NCBI GenBank assembly: GCA_933228895.1
Contig: OW121852.1
Location: 102,383,544 to 102,447,543 of the forward strand
DNA from: Platycnemis pennipes
Lineage: Eukaryota > Arthropoda > Insecta > Odonata > Platycnemididae
Length of the DNA: 64,000 bases
Direction of reading: 5' to 3'
The notes beneath the pieces were generated by a model, which made no database searches, was not told where the DNA came from, and was given only the letters and a program-made list of their open reading frames with translations. Shown in pieces: positions 36,465-48,221 of the stretch (within the stretch, counting starts at the first letter, position 1; each line of letters opens with the position of its first letter). The translations under genes were made by a program, and so were the position numbers.

Positions 36465-39400
36465 CGGATGGGAAAATATTACGTCAATTCTAGAACGGAA
36501 CTAGAGTCAGAGATAGGTATATTAGTTTCCCGGAACAATGATAGAGTAATAGTAGGCGGAGACTTCAATCTCCCTTCGATAGACTGGAATACGTGTAGTT
36601 TAATAAGAGGAGGTAAGGATAAGGAACTCTGCGAATCACTGTTGAACACCTTTACGTCACATTCTTTACAATAGCTAGTAACAGAACTGACCAGGGGAAA
36701 CAACATAGTATACTTATTAGCAACAAATATACCCGAAAGAGTTCTAAATACAGTTACAGACACAGAAATTAGTGATCATATAATAGTGCATGAGAAATTT
36801 ATTGTAGTCGTTGAAAGACATAATAAACCAAGGAGGTGGGTATACTTATTTGGCAAGACTAATTACGAAGGTATGAAAGAGGAATTAAGGGAATCGTTGA
36901 ATATATTTAGCGAACAAAGCTAAGGATTAGATATAGAGGATTCGCGGAGAGGATTTCTTGAGGTCACCCGTAAAGCAGTTAATAAACACATACCAAGTAA
37001 TTTCATAAGTGATAATGCAGAGCCAAGGTGGTATAACGCGGAGGTTAGGAAATCACTAAAGTGACAACTGGTATGCCACACTAGGATGAAAAATGTACGG
37101 CGAGGTCTATCGGTGGAGGAAAAAAAAGAGTTAGTTCAAAACTATAAAAAATCGAGAGCATTAGCAAGGAAATCATGTCGGCAAGCGTTATCACATTTCA
37201 AGGGCAAGATGTTAGGAGAATATTTAGATAGCAATCCTAAAGCGTTTTGGTCATATGTGAGAGAGCTAACAGGGAAATAGGTCCACAGTCCACACACTTA
37301 AAAATTAGAGTTTTATATATTATATATATTCATATTATAAACAGGAATTAGAGTCAACAGCAGTGTAGATGAAGCCAATTCTTTAAACACCTTTGTCCAA
37401 AGCGAATTCAACTCATCGTCACACAACTCAGTGGAACCACCGACGAACACATTCAGTTAACAAATGCCCGAAATAAAAATTTCATGTCGCGGAATAGAGC
37501 AGCAGTTAAAAACATTAGTAAAAACAAATCATCAGGTCCCGATCAAATTCCTTCCAGAGTATATTAAACATTAGCTTCTGAAATAGCTCCCTATCTAGAA
37601 ATGATATTCAATAAAACACTGAAGAACTACACAGTACCCAAGGATCGGAAAGTAGCTAACATTAAACCTATTTTTAAAAGCGATAATAGGGAAGAACCTA
37701 GTTAACTACAGACCCATTTCACTCACGTCAATCTCTTGTAATGTATTTGAGCACATTTTAGTCAATTTGATTATTGGGAATTTGGATAGCCAGGGATTGC
37801 TCATAAACAGTTAACATGGCTTCCGGAAAGGTAGATCTTGCGAGGCACAATGGGGGCGTTTACTCGGAACCGAAATCGCAATTTTGTACACGAAATCGTT
37901 AGATGGAAACGAAAAAATAATTTTAGTGGAGAAATTAATCTTCTAACTACAACCATTCACTCATAAATCAAAAAATTAAAATAAGCAAAAGGTTACGCCC
38001 ACCGAAAATACAGCTGTGATAACATTAACGTCATTTTCCTCCCGTCCTTGACTGCTTTCAGGGGAGAGGAAGGGAGTGGAGGGGGATTCTCGGAAGGTCT
38101 GCTCGCACAGATGCTGTCGCAATCATTCCCATCGGCCGAGTCAGCTGTGTCCCCCCCATTGCGATAAGGCAAAGAAGCTTCGCGGGCTCAGTTCTGATTC
38201 GACGAAGTCGATATACGTCAGAGGTTGCACCACGCCTCTTTTCCGAAAGGGTTAAAAACATCAGTTTTTCGCTGCTTATAACTCGGGAAATAATAGTCGG
38301 ATCAAAAAATGGAAAAATGCGGGTCTTTTTATTTTACAAACTCTATCAGATTCGGTAATAAAAAAATATGGTAAACGACCCCATTGGCTTCATTCGTGCA
38401 CGATATTTTAGTCTACGGCGAAAACAGTACTGAAGTTAATGCGATATTTTTAGATTTTTAAAAGGCATTCGATAAAGTTCCTCATGATAAATTAATCTTG
38501 AAATTAGAAAGTTTTGGTAAAAATAAAGACGTATGTTGGGTAAAAGAATTCTTAAGAGGGCGAGAGCAGAGGGTTGTCATAGATGGTTTCACGTCGGACA
38601 CAAAGTCACATCGGGAGTTCCCAAGAGTAGCGTAGTAGGTCCGCTTCTATTTCTTTTATACATAAACGATTTGGGTACCGTAGTTAGTAGTCAGCTTAGA
38701 CTTTTTGCAGACGATGCGGTAGTGTATAGGGGTACATCAAGGGAGGACAGAAAATCGCTTAGCAAGGGTTTAGATGCAATTCAAGAGTGGTGCGACTAAT
38801 GGCAGTTAGAACTTAGCCTTAAAAAGTGTGCAGCTATCAATTTTTGGAGGAGGAATAATTCGATAGAGCGATCCTATAAAATTAGTAACACGAAGATAGA
38901 AAGCGTTGAAACCATAAGATATTTAGGTGTAACAATCACTAAAGATTTATCGTGGGGAAGACACATCCGGGAAATATGCGGCCGAGCAAAGAGAAAGCTA
39001 GGATTTATAAAAAGAGTACTTGGGAAATGTGATGAGAAGACAAGCGATGTTACTTTCCACTAGTTAGGCCGCACCTTGATTATGCAGCTAGTGTACGGGA
39101 TCCGAATTAATTAGGTTTGATCAGATAACTAGACTGTGCAGCGTAGAGCAGCTAGGTTCGTTAAAAAAGTGTTACGATAGGTTGAGTAGTGTATCATAAT
39201 TAATACAAGAATTAGGGTGGAAATAATTATCAGAGCGTAGGTTAAAGTACAGATTAAATGTATTGGAGAAATTTCAATCGAATAGCTTCATTGAAGATGT
39301 TAGGCACAGATTAAAAACACCAGATTATTATGCTAGATTCGACCAGATAAGTAAGATAAGAGAGATAGATTTGCGTACTGATAGATTCTAAATGTCATTT

Positions 39401-39655
39401 TTCCCCCGTACTATAAGAGAACAAAATAGGCAGCATAACAGAGGGATAGGTAGGGGAAATATTTTAAAGTAGTATGTAGTGCATGATGCACGTAATAACA
39501 ACCAATCCCTTAATTACTATGCAGATACTAACAATCTAGTTGCATGAGACCCTGTAGTTGCTTGTTTACATGTCAATAGTGCATCCTTTGTGATCTTCAC
39601 CCCCTGCCACACACCCTCGCGGCGGCTTGCAGGGTATCGTGTTCATGTAGATGTA
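36465..39655 (+). mobile_element. Decayed LINE (CR1/L2/Jockey group)
   Basis: 5'-truncated non-LTR retrotransposon with many stops and frameshifts. Fragments in order: the endonuclease segment with VIVGGDFNLPSIDW (about 36,540-36,590); a linker ending in NPKAFWSYVRELTGK; a reverse transcriptase with KNKSSGPDQIPSRV (about 37,510), GFRKGRSCEAQ (about 37,815), LDF*KAFDKVPHDKL (about 38,450), SVVGPLLFLLYINDLG (about 38,635) and RLFADDAVVYR (about 38,697); then IRYLGVTITKDLSWGRHI and a terminal FFPRTIREQNR. The 3' end is the CACACCCTCGCGGCGGCTTG hairpin followed by GTAGATGTAAA, the motif found in all the dispersed tail fragments in this window. Confidence 0.85.
37851..38383. mobile_element. MITE inserted in the LINE
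   Basis: 533 bases interrupting the LINE between codons CAA and TTG. Removing it restores SCEAQ|LASFVHD without gain or loss. Ends TGGGGGCGTTTAC and GTAAACGACCCCA are inverted repeats (12 of 13). The insertion leaves either no duplication or an AT dinucleotide (37,850-37,851; 38,383-38,384). No transposase frame. Superfamily undetermined. Confidence 0.75.
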
Positions 39656-39725
39656 AAGGCGCGAATGGAGTCACGCAATACATACCCTTGCAGATGCCAT
39701 ACTAGTTTCTTGCTGGAAATCTTCT

Positions 39726-39790
39726 ACATCTACATAATACGCTGCAAGCCACCATAAAGGTGTGTGGCAGGGGATGAATTCTCACCTAAC
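39726..39790 (-). repeat. LINE 3'-tail fragment
   Basis: CTACATCTACATAATACGCT, then GCAAGCCACCATAAAGGTGT: a minus-strand tail 70 bases after the end of the big LINE, in tail-to-tail orientation. Confidence 0.65.
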
Positions 39791-40129
39791 ATGCATTGCA
39801 TATCATGCATAGAAAAGGATTCGAATTTATACACTTCTTAAATTCACATTTAAAAAAGATTAAAATAGCAAAGCAAACATGCACAAACATGCTGTTAGTT
39901 GGGTTAGCTTTAAGTCCTCATACCAACATGCAGCTACCAATGTTATCCATTGATACACTCGTATTGGATATATTTACCGGTATTCATATCCCTAATTGTA
40001 CGAGGAAAAAAGTACATTTTGAATCTTGCCTATCCTGAGTCCCATCTTCGAAGTGGCCGTTTCCTGGGGATTACGCCTACTCGCGACGATATGGCTCCAC
40101 ATTTGGTGATACTACTAGAAGTATTCCAA

Positions 40130-40280
40130 CAACGTCTTCTCCAGCGACGACCCCTCCAGGGAAGAGTCCTCCAGCGTGGTGGTGTCTATTGTTGGTATTT
40201 CCGACGACGGACACTCCACCCAGCGACGGGTGTCCTACCGTTGGGCTCTCCTGCAACGGAACCACCAGCGACGAGTGTTC
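40130..40280. repeat. Degenerate GCGACG-word repeat
   Basis: Repeated CCAGCGACGA/CAGCGACGGG words spaced about 40-60 bases make this stretch open in several frames on both strands; one + frame reads as P/T/S-rich. I regard this as repeat-driven openness, not coding. Confidence 0.4.
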
Positions 40281-40313
40281 TAACGAAGAATTGTTCACCG
40301 CTGCAGCACTCAC

Positions 40314-40396
40314 AGGAATCATCCGACATTTTCCATCGAAAAATCGACGCAATGTTCGACGTAAATTCTCCAATGTCTTTTGATCAATCATTGGAT
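40314..40396 (-). CDS. Internal exon of minus-strand gene
   Basis: Acceptor GTTTGGGTTTACAG| and donor ATTCCT|GTGAGT. Two bases plus 27 codons (PMIDQKTLENLRRTLRRFFD..). Contains the first in-frame ATG of the chain. The product is basic and leucine-rich. Its first two bases complete a Tyr codon with the T ending the previous exon. Confidence 0.6.
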
Positions 40397-40399
40397 CTG

Positions 40400-41500
40400 T
40401 AAACCCAAACAGAACTTGTGAGATAAAAAAACGAAATGACAACAAGAATGTAGAACCAATCGTATATTGCTTAATTATTACAGGTTAATCAAAGGCCCTA
40501 AAGTATTTTAAAGTCTTAATGAAATTAGGGGACCGCGAAAGTGGATTCGGGTACCGATTAACATCGAGATACTCGGAAGTTGGAGCCTCTGATTTCATTC
40601 GGCATTCATTTACTTACTCTGTCCAGTCTGCTATATTAGAAATGTGCTCAATTACAATATATTCACTTAAATCAAGTGGCTGAAAAAAGTTGTTAAAGTC
40701 GCTCGTGAGGTTCCTACCCCATGGACTTGTGTAAACGACATTCCAAGTCCTCGATCATTCACCACTCGTCGAAGACAAATTTATCATTTTTAAGTGCCAC
40801 ACATTAAATATCAAACGGCATTATTTACTACACTCTGGACTCACTATGATATTACAATTACTAATTACAATAATCTGCGATCCCGATGTAACCTACGTTA
40901 CGGAGTTTTGATGGAGCAATCGATGAAGAGGAGTTTAGTATCGGAATATGGGATATTTCTAGAACCTATCGCCATGTCAGAATGTTTGCGCTGGAGATCG
41001 TTGGTAACTCCTCTCAGGGAAGGGAGAAACCGCCCAAGTAAAATGGCACATGAGCGGCTCTGAAAAAACTTATTTAGCAGGATCACTCTAAGGCACCAGC
41101 TGCAATTTGATAAATCTTTTTACCTAAATAAATTAGATCGGGCGAAAAATATTTCAAATACATACAGATTAGAACGAAGAGAGAGTAGATCTCAAAACAA
41201 TTAATATGAATTGAACTTGGAGCTCGAGGTATTTGGTGTAATGTCACATTCCCCAGAGAATTATCCCTTTTCTTAGGTAAGCCGCTGTAATTAAGTCTGT
41301 GCGAGATAAAGTTAACATATAAAATGTCCTAATAACATCATTTGAGACCTATTGGTACTTTTACTTTCCCAGATTCAAACTTTCATCCCCCATTAAACAA
41401 CTTGTACACTCCCCCTGAGTAGCCACACAGTCCCTAAACTTTGAATTTTACATCGATCTTTTGTTCACATGAAGGGAAATTTAAATATATTCCCAAAATC
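40400..41500. other. Intron, no feature seen
   Basis: Unique-looking sequence between the exons at 40,314 and 41,584. Short frames only, none with splice support. Confidence 0.4.
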
Positions 41501-41583
41501 GGATGACAAGCACTTCGCTCAGCAAAGTTTTCTACTCCAGAAGTAGTCATTGAGCATACGTTTCACATCAGCGCGCAGCTTAC

Positions 41584-41614
41584 AGCGCAAATCAAGCTTA
41601 AGGAATTGAATAGC
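41584..41614 (-). CDS. Short internal exon of minus-strand gene
   Basis: 31 bases between acceptor CTTTTTTATTTTCAG| and donor TGCGCT|GTAAGC, encoding AIQFLKLDLR plus one base. Without the donor, the same frame stays open another 20 codons to a stop, so a short alternative 3' end is possible. Confidence 0.5.
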
Positions 41615-41755
41615 CTGAAAATAAAAAAGTAGGTAAGTACATGTAAAGAAAAATTAGCTCAACCCCGAAACTTTGGTACACACTGAAATTTAGTTCCTCA
41701 AGAAAGCGACTAGACTTGAAACACCACGAGGTAAATACATATATTCGGCGCATAC

Positions 41756-41826
41756 GAGATTTGGCAAATTACTCCAAATTTCAATATGAAAACTTGTTTT
41801 CAGACGATTGGCGACGCACAAGTGAC
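41756..41826 (-). CDS. Upstream exon of minus-strand gene
   Basis: Acceptor CTTCCCAG| and donor AATCTC|GTATGC. Two bases plus 23 codons, ending HIEIWSNLPNL, in phase with the next exon. A 118-nt intron separates it from an apparent exon ending at 41,945, but the join would put TAG two codons upstream. The start of the protein is therefore unresolved. Confidence 0.4.
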
Positions 41827-41944
41827 CTGGGAAGTTGGAAAGTGGCTAGGCTTATGACACAGTTTTTCGAAAATTACAACAATTCCAAGAATTAATTTCA
41901 AAAGAATGCGGAAAAATTGAAGAAATAACCATTCATCAGCTTAC

Positions 41945-42260
41945 GTAACTAGTAGGTATTGGAATACAGTCCTCACTCAATAGTGCATGTTGTAGTGGCC
42001 ACGTCGTCGTGAATCACAAGTTGAAGACGAAGTCAGCAAAACTACGCGGAGCCATCTCGGGAGGTGATCGACCGCGGCCGAAGGAGTCGCAGGAAATGCG
42101 CTCGTGACCGCACCAGGGAATGTGGTGGAGGGAGAGGAGGGAAAACTTGGAGCTGTGGGATTGGAGGGGAATGAGGGGAAGGGGGAAGAGTAAGAATGGG
42201 ACGAGGGGAAGAATATTGCGGAGTGAAAGAAAGAGGAGTCGGGGGAAAGTTCCAAAACAT
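41945..42260 (-). promoter_or_regulatory. Candidate 5' exon/promoter region
   Basis: CpG-containing, GC-rich block (CGACCGCGGCCGAAGGAG at about 42,070) with a long purine tract (42,120-42,245), next to the donor ending at 41,945. On the minus strand, CCCGAGATGGCTCCGCG offers a start for a 13-codon upstream frame. It could be the transcription start of the minus-strand gene; inferred from composition and position. Confidence 0.25.
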
Positions 42261-42299
42261 GTGCCATCAAGAGCATAAAGCCTTACCCCCACACTCTTA

Positions 42300-42526
42300 G
42301 AGCCATATCCAGAACCTCAACTACAGTCTCACTTCTACTGCTTACGCCGTAAAATCTCTACTTCGAGTCAAATTGGTGTGCAGATTCACCCTGATGAGTT
42401 GGTATTTACACACTGTATAGCGCTAGATCTATATCGAGGAGAATCTGAATACCCTTTCGTACTCGCAATAAAGATTTTAAGACATAGGGGGTAGAAGTAA
42501 GACCGTAGTTGAGATTCTGGGCCATA
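42300..42526. mobile_element. MITE 1 of a compound pair
   Basis: Terminal inverted repeats: CCATATCCAGAACCTCAACT at 42,303 and the inverse ending in TTGAGATTCTGGGCCATA at 42,526, continuing about 35-48 bases with mismatches. No frame. It shares its right terminus region with the next element. Confidence 0.65.
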
Positions 42527-42672
42527 TTCAGAAACTTAACTCACTTCTCAGCGTACGCTAAGAAGTAATACCACCTTTGCAAATAGAGTATGTACTCCAA
42601 TTCGACTCGTTGCAGGAATTTTAGGGAGTGAGCAGTGGAAGCGTGACTTTAGTTGAGGTTCTGAATATGGCC
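42520..42672. mobile_element. MITE 2 of a compound pair
   Basis: Same family as the preceding element: starts GGCCATATTCAGAAACTTAA (42,520) and ends inverted at GGTTCTGAATATGGCC (42,672). The termini overlap at GGCCATA, so the two copies are fused or one inserted in the other's end. Confidence 0.65.
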
Positions 42673-43520
42673 TAATCCTTGCAAGCTAGAGCGAGAGGCG
42701 GGTTTGCGTTTGACTGCCGCCAATCAAATGGCACCAAGGCCAGCAGACGAGTAACTCAGTATTGAAAATATACCGCCCTCAGGAGAACATTAAAGAGAAC
42801 TAGCGCGTCCATCGAAGAGGGCTCCATTGCATCTTCCCCACCCACCTTCGCAGCAGCGAGAAATTATGCCCATCCACATTAAGCTGCGCTAAACCGGTTA
42901 GAACTTTTTCAAAAAGTGTATCGCTGGCGAGGCCGAATTCGACGCCCGAGCGCGAATACTCATAGACGAGTCATTCTCCGAGGTGACGACAAGACCACGC
43001 CTCTCCGCCTTCTGCCCCCCAGTTCGCTTCGAGTTGGGCCGGCGCGGCGGGCTTTCTCCTTCAGAGTGGTGAAACCTTGAACGACCAACCGGCCCCTCTC
43101 AAAGACTGCCCGGCAAGAATTTTCCCCTCCCTCTGCAACATTCATCTGTGGCAGAGTTTTAATGTGTAACTGAATTAGTGATATATTTATCAGCTGTCTC
43201 ACTGGTGCTTCAATTTCTTGTGACATGAGAGTTTTAGCACGTTGCTTAATAACAGTGGCGCTTCATCCAACATTCGAAAATTTCAAATGTCTACATTTTA
43301 ACCTAAATCTAATAATGAGAATATGATGGAGAATAAATAAATAAAATGCCAATGAAGGTTCCATGGAAGAAACCTGAATTACACTCATACTTCAAGAAAA
43401 CCTGGTTTTGTTTTAAGAGAGCTCTACATTCGTATCAGAGATACCCTATCGAAAATATTCTAGAGGGAAGCAAGCTCGAAAGTTACTGCACCCAGTGATT
43501 CTTGGGAACTATCCAGTGGA
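42673..43520. other. GC-rich block, no gene proven
   Basis: 42,900-43,140 is GC- and CpG-rich (GGCCGGCGCGGCGGGC). A minus-strand frame of 88 codons (42,960-43,226) is arginine-rich and unrecognised. It could be a promoter-type island; no splice support found. Confidence 0.3.
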
Positions 43521-43525
43521 GAGAT

Positions 43526-43850
43526 TGGGTTGGTGTGGTGGCTAGAGTACTGGCCTCCCATCCTGAGGGCCCGGGTTCGATTCCCAGCATTGGTGGATTT
43601 TTCAGTAGAAAACCGGTCCCCATTTGAGTGCCTAGTGGAGGGAATTTCAAGTTCAGTACTATGTCTATCGGATGGAATGTTAAGCCATGGTCCCCTTGGC
43701 GCCTTTCGTTAAGAGCAGGCTACTGCTGACGTCAGGTTTCCCTCCATTCCCTGAAAACTCCTACCATTACCCAATTACCCACCTATCCTAAATGGTGCAA
43801 ATTACTTCATCTGTGACTCGTCTCACCCTGAATAACCTAACCAACCTAGC
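43526..43850 (+). mobile_element. tRNA-derived SINE, copy 1
   Basis: A box TGGTGTGGTGGCTAGAGTAC (from 43,531) and B box GGGTTCGATTCCC (43,573-43,585) at tRNA spacing, a body with GAGTGCCTAGTGGAGGG and TAAGCCATGGTCC, and a 3' tail AATAACCTAACCAACC. A second copy in opposite orientation lies at 53,832-54,173. Confidence 0.85.
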
Positions 43851-44334
43851 CAGTGAGATAGGTGAATAGATTTATGGAACTGGGTGTATCATTAGGTACC
43901 CAGTGATTTTCCCAGTGACCGAATTTAATAGAAGATGCAATCATGAAATATCTCAAATAATTATGACTTCAGTCACCTCACTACTTTACATAAAAAGTAG
44001 TGAAGTGAAACAGCAAATTCAAACTTTTAATGAGTTTTTTTTAAATTTATTACACTGAGAGTTTCCAGTGACATGCCCAGTGATATGTTCTGAATATCCT
44101 ATTTCACTGGCTACATCACTGTCTGGGTCATTGGATAATTACACCAGGGTTATGGTTCAAGAAAGGGTTTCAGCATTTAATTGGGGTCCTGGATCGAAAT
44201 GAGGGTTCTATGGAAGACTTCCATAGGGATCCCAACTTGAGTCCGAGGTATATTGAATTGCAGTAAGGCAAACAACTATCTCCTTTCAGAGCATACTTCT
44301 CCACCAAAGTCTGAAATCATTCTTTCCACAGGGT

Positions 44335-44815
44335 TCACACCAACTTTCCATTTCAATATCCCTTACTTTTCCCTGATTTCCAGTCCCAATTTTTGAAATT
44401 TCCCTGACTTTATACATATCAATGACAAAGTAGTTGTATTTAGGGATTTTATGGGAAAACGCAGCAAGGTATACAGCGAAATAAAATTTATTTATTCCAG
44501 GAAAATAACATATTCTAGTGAAATTTCAAAAATAAAGCAACGGGCAAGCAAACTAAGCAGCCAGATCCCGAGCCTGAGCGGGCCACCAAGTTGGCGCTAC
44601 CCCGTGCTGTCCAGCCAGGACAGCAAGCAGATGGCAACAAAATGCGCACCTCACCGCTCCAGCGCAGCAACGCTCCATGCATTCAACAACAATTTTCATC
44701 TTTTTGCTGTGCCTCTGGAGTTTCTCCGTGACAAGATCTAATTTCCCTGACATTTCCATGACTTCCAGTCCCGATTTTTATTTCCCTGACTTCCCTGACC
44801 AGTAAGAACTCTGTT
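44335..44815. repeat. TTTCCCTGAC-word repeat element
   Basis: Both ends are made of repeated TTTCCCTGA(C/T) and TTCCAGTCCC words (44,368-44,412 and 44,741-44,800), surrounding a middle with GCAACAAAATGCGCACC. It looks like a non-autonomous element with internal subrepeats; class unknown. The frames on either strand here are not convincing. Confidence 0.45.
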
Positions 44816-45011
44816 CCAGTTAGCCTGCAAGGCATGTAATAATAGGTACCTATAAAAAATTCAGGATTTTAAATTGACGTTTTTTTTATTTTAAAAAAGA
44901 ATTAATTTTAAAATTTATATATGGCCTTGTAGCCCCACAGCATGTATATAACAAGAAGGGCTCTTCAATAGGGTAAATAAATAAAGCCATGCAAGACAAT
45001 GTGATATGTTC

Positions 45012-48000
45012 ATAATTTGAGCACATTCATTTATTATTATAAAAAGAATCACAGAACTAGGGTAAGAGATATTAAAAGGAACAATTTTATTTGTTCCAAT
45101 AATAATACCAGACTAATACACTCATATGATGAGAGCCCCATCCATTTAAAAATTGACACATTTCTTCAAAAGCAGTGCAAAAAATATAACTGGAGCAGCA
45201 TTTCCTCTCATTGATATTTTGACATTAGAGAGCATAGTTAATCAAATCTCAAGGATACTCATCCACAAACTAAATTCTTGATAAAACATTATAAATATTT
45301 CATTTAACCATAATAAATATTTAATAGAACAATGGTTATTGGTACCAAAAATATCAGTAATAATTGATTTACACTTTTTGAATTCTTTGAAGTCTGTGAT
45401 AAAAACTAAAAGACATACATAATGCATATCACTCTGAATGTACATCAATTAATGGAATACGAATTCACAGTTTTCATGTTTTGTTGAATATCATTGCAAT
45501 CCATCTTGCTGAAGTAAAGTTCAAGGCACATAACTTTTTAAAGAAAAGCATTTGTACAATACACAGAAAAGTAATGAATGATTATTAAAGCAACACTTAT
45601 GAAATGTCACTCAAAGGGTTCTTGCAATTTTTAAGGATGAAAAAATAGTATCATAACCACTGCCAATGAAAACAGTTCTAATTCTATGCTAAAAATTTCT
45701 TTAATTATCCCTACCTACAATACCTAGAGAAGAGATTAATTTTTGATCAACCACAGTGTTTTATTTATACATGTATAATAAACCATTCCAATAAGAAAGG
45801 CCTCTCTGGATAGAGAACAAGACTTCATTGGTCAGGGAATGAAGCCATTTTCATTATAATTTGCTTGAAATTCACAGTACACTTTAGGACTTTAAAGCCA
45901 TTTCAAAATACAACAAGAAATTTAGGAATTAGGTCAAAATATCAATGGTTAGGTACATGAACACACGAATTATTTATTACCCAACATTTTAGCCATATGT
46001 TATAGAAAATGAAAATTAAATAATGAAGAAGTTTGGTTGAAGACACTCATATTTAACTCCTTCAACAGTCTAGATAAATTAAAATGGGTTAAAATTCATC
46101 ACTGACTATCAACAACATTATTAAGAAACAGCTCCACCAATAACAATAATACAGTAACAAGTGGGATAAAATTTACATCACATGAAGGATGGAGAAGGTG
46201 ACACATGGGAATATTTTCAAATGAGTGGACACTTCCCATTTCATACATTTTTGGCCTGAGATTTGCATTCATAGACCATGTCACATTTCAAGAATTTCAA
46301 CAGTTATAATAATAAAAATAAGTAAAAAGTATTTTAGGAATTTTTCATTGATAAAATAATTGCACAGCTCAAAAGTATTGCTGATAGAGATTAGAACCTT
46401 CTGGCAAAAGAGCATCTTAGATGCTATGAAAGGTGTAAGTTAACATCAATTGGTAATGCTTGGAATTGAGTTCACTATATTTTTAAACCTACATTGATTT
46501 GTTTCTCAAATGCTATTTTGTATCTTTGTTAAAATTGTGTGCGGTAGTAAAATAAGTAAAGCGTTTGACTAATTGAGAAGGAAAGCGGAATTCATAAATG
46601 AACAAGTTACAATCAGGACTACATAACTATAAATGGCACCAATATTCCTCAGCAAGTAACTCTATGTCTGCACAGAAGTAGCTTTCCTATTCCCATCATG
46701 GACCTCAAAATATGTCTTAATCAACTGATTTTATATCACTATTATGTAGACGAATTGGCATTATTCAACACCCTCAAACTCCTGGCTCATCTCACAACCA
46801 TAATAGTGAATGTAGCTTACTCACACAGCTAATACTTCATTATGGTATTAAAAATCACTACCATTGACCAACTTGTGCTGCTATATCACAGACTGCTTTG
46901 AAGGTGACCATTATCACGTTAAAAATACAAAAGTAAACCATAAATAGCATAAATGGTCTATTTGGATTGTCTTTAGGCTCCCTCGGCCAAAATGGTTAAT
47001 GTTTCTCCATTTACTCATGGTATCACTAGTCACAAATTGTTCCACTTCAATGTGCAAAATATTCAGTACATTTGACAGTATGTAGTAACATGTATGTATT
47101 TGATAGAAAACACCCAAAACATCTGTGCCGGAATCATTTTCCTTAAACAATATAATTCAATGAAGTATATGTACATGCAGTCACTAGACAGCAGAACTGC
47201 AATTTTTAAAATGTTGGATGGCAGCAGAAGCAGCCAAGATCTAGAGTACCCGTAATTATTTCATGATATTAACAAGTTACTATCAATTCCAAAAGAAGAG
47301 ATTTTAAGCTCCAAGGGATGAAAAAATAAACTTTACTACCTCAATGACCAGAAATTGAAGCTAGTAATACCAGGCCATTTTCATAAATCACCCATCAAAC
47401 TACTTATTCACAATCAAATTTCAATATTTTCAAATGAAGTAGTACTGCAATGAAAAATGGGCAATATTACTGCAGGTTAAGCTTAAAAATTGTTTTTTTT
47501 TTCTTTGACAGAGTTCAAATTTGTAGTTATATTCCCAAATATTTCATATAAGGGAGAAAAATCACACTAAGCCTATATATATTTAAGGAGGAAAAAAATT
47601 TCTCCTTGAATTAATACACGGTTAACTTAAAAAATTCTTTAGGAAAAAATATCATAGCTTAATTTCTCTCTGTCTATATATAAGAGTCTTTACTGCAGTT
47701 TTAAACTGCTCCTTGCCTATAACTTATGACTCATTCTTCCAGAATGTGGATGAAAGCATGATAAATGAATAAAGATTTTGTGTGCGTATAATTTTTTTAA
47801 AATAGATTCATCCAATACTTAATCAGTCTTGATCAAAGTTCCTTCCTTGTTCGACCTCATCAGTAATTTGCATTTGAAAAATATAAGCATCCTTGAAATC
47901 CTGTTTAAGAAAGTCATAGTCAACCTCAAAACCATTTTGCATTAAACAAGTTTAAGGATGGTGATCAATGGAAGTCAGAAGTGTGTTATTGCAAATTTTA

Positions 48001-48221
48001 AATCATTTGGGGCTTTTAGAGCTTTCCTTTTTGGGGTACTCAAGCCTTAAGCCACAAGCATCCTATGTCACTTCATAAGCCTTCCAAAAGGATCAAGTGA
48101 AAATGATTTAACTCCAGCTCTCACCTCATATTTAACACTAGATGGGTATTCAGGAGCCCCCTCCAGTTAGAGCAGCTGTCATATTTACTCTCCTGGAGGG
48201 GCAATAAATGGCTTAAACTTC
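45012..48221 (-). other. Probable long 3' untranslated region
   Basis: From the stop codon at 48,222 down to a minus-strand AATAAA at 45,030-45,035, about 3.2 kb of AT-rich sequence lacks the transposons that fill the introns around it. A repeat-poor run between a last coding exon and a poly(A) signal suggests a long 3' UTR. No internal intron is evident. Confidence 0.4.
45030..45035 (-). terminator. Poly(A) signal AATAAA
   Basis: TTTATT on + is AATAAA on minus, followed in transcript direction by a T/G-containing stretch (ATTGTCTTGC). A candidate 3' end for the gene with its last exon at 48,222. Confidence 0.35.

Larger units (their letters stand above)
31290..41945 (-). other. Minus-strand multi-exon gene, unrecognised
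   Basis: Gene-level entry for the exons listed below. Eight exons from 41,826 down to 31,477 have consensus acceptors and donors, and their phases chain (1->2, 0->0, 1->2, 0->0, 2->1, 0->0), which is hard to get by chance. The protein is leucine-rich (joined LPNL|AIQFLKLDLR|Y, then TLENLRRTLRRFF) with an LRR-like feel, so an F-box/LRR protein is possible, but I do not recognise it. Problems: the first in-frame ATG is in the exon at 40,314-40,396. An upstream exon ending at 41,945 (donor GTAAGC, then a 118-nt intron) brings an in-frame TAG. The tentative exon at 35,687-35,810 has an in-frame TAA. The gene could be decayed, or my model could lack alternative exons. Confidence 0.5.

Noticed and set aside
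39950..40445. 150-codon + frame and 122-codon minus frame
   Set aside because: Openness comes from GCGACG-word repeats; only the minus exon at 40,314-40,396 has splice support.
42960..43226. 88-codon arginine-rich minus frame in GC-rich DNA
   Set aside because: Composition-driven; no splice sites or similarity.
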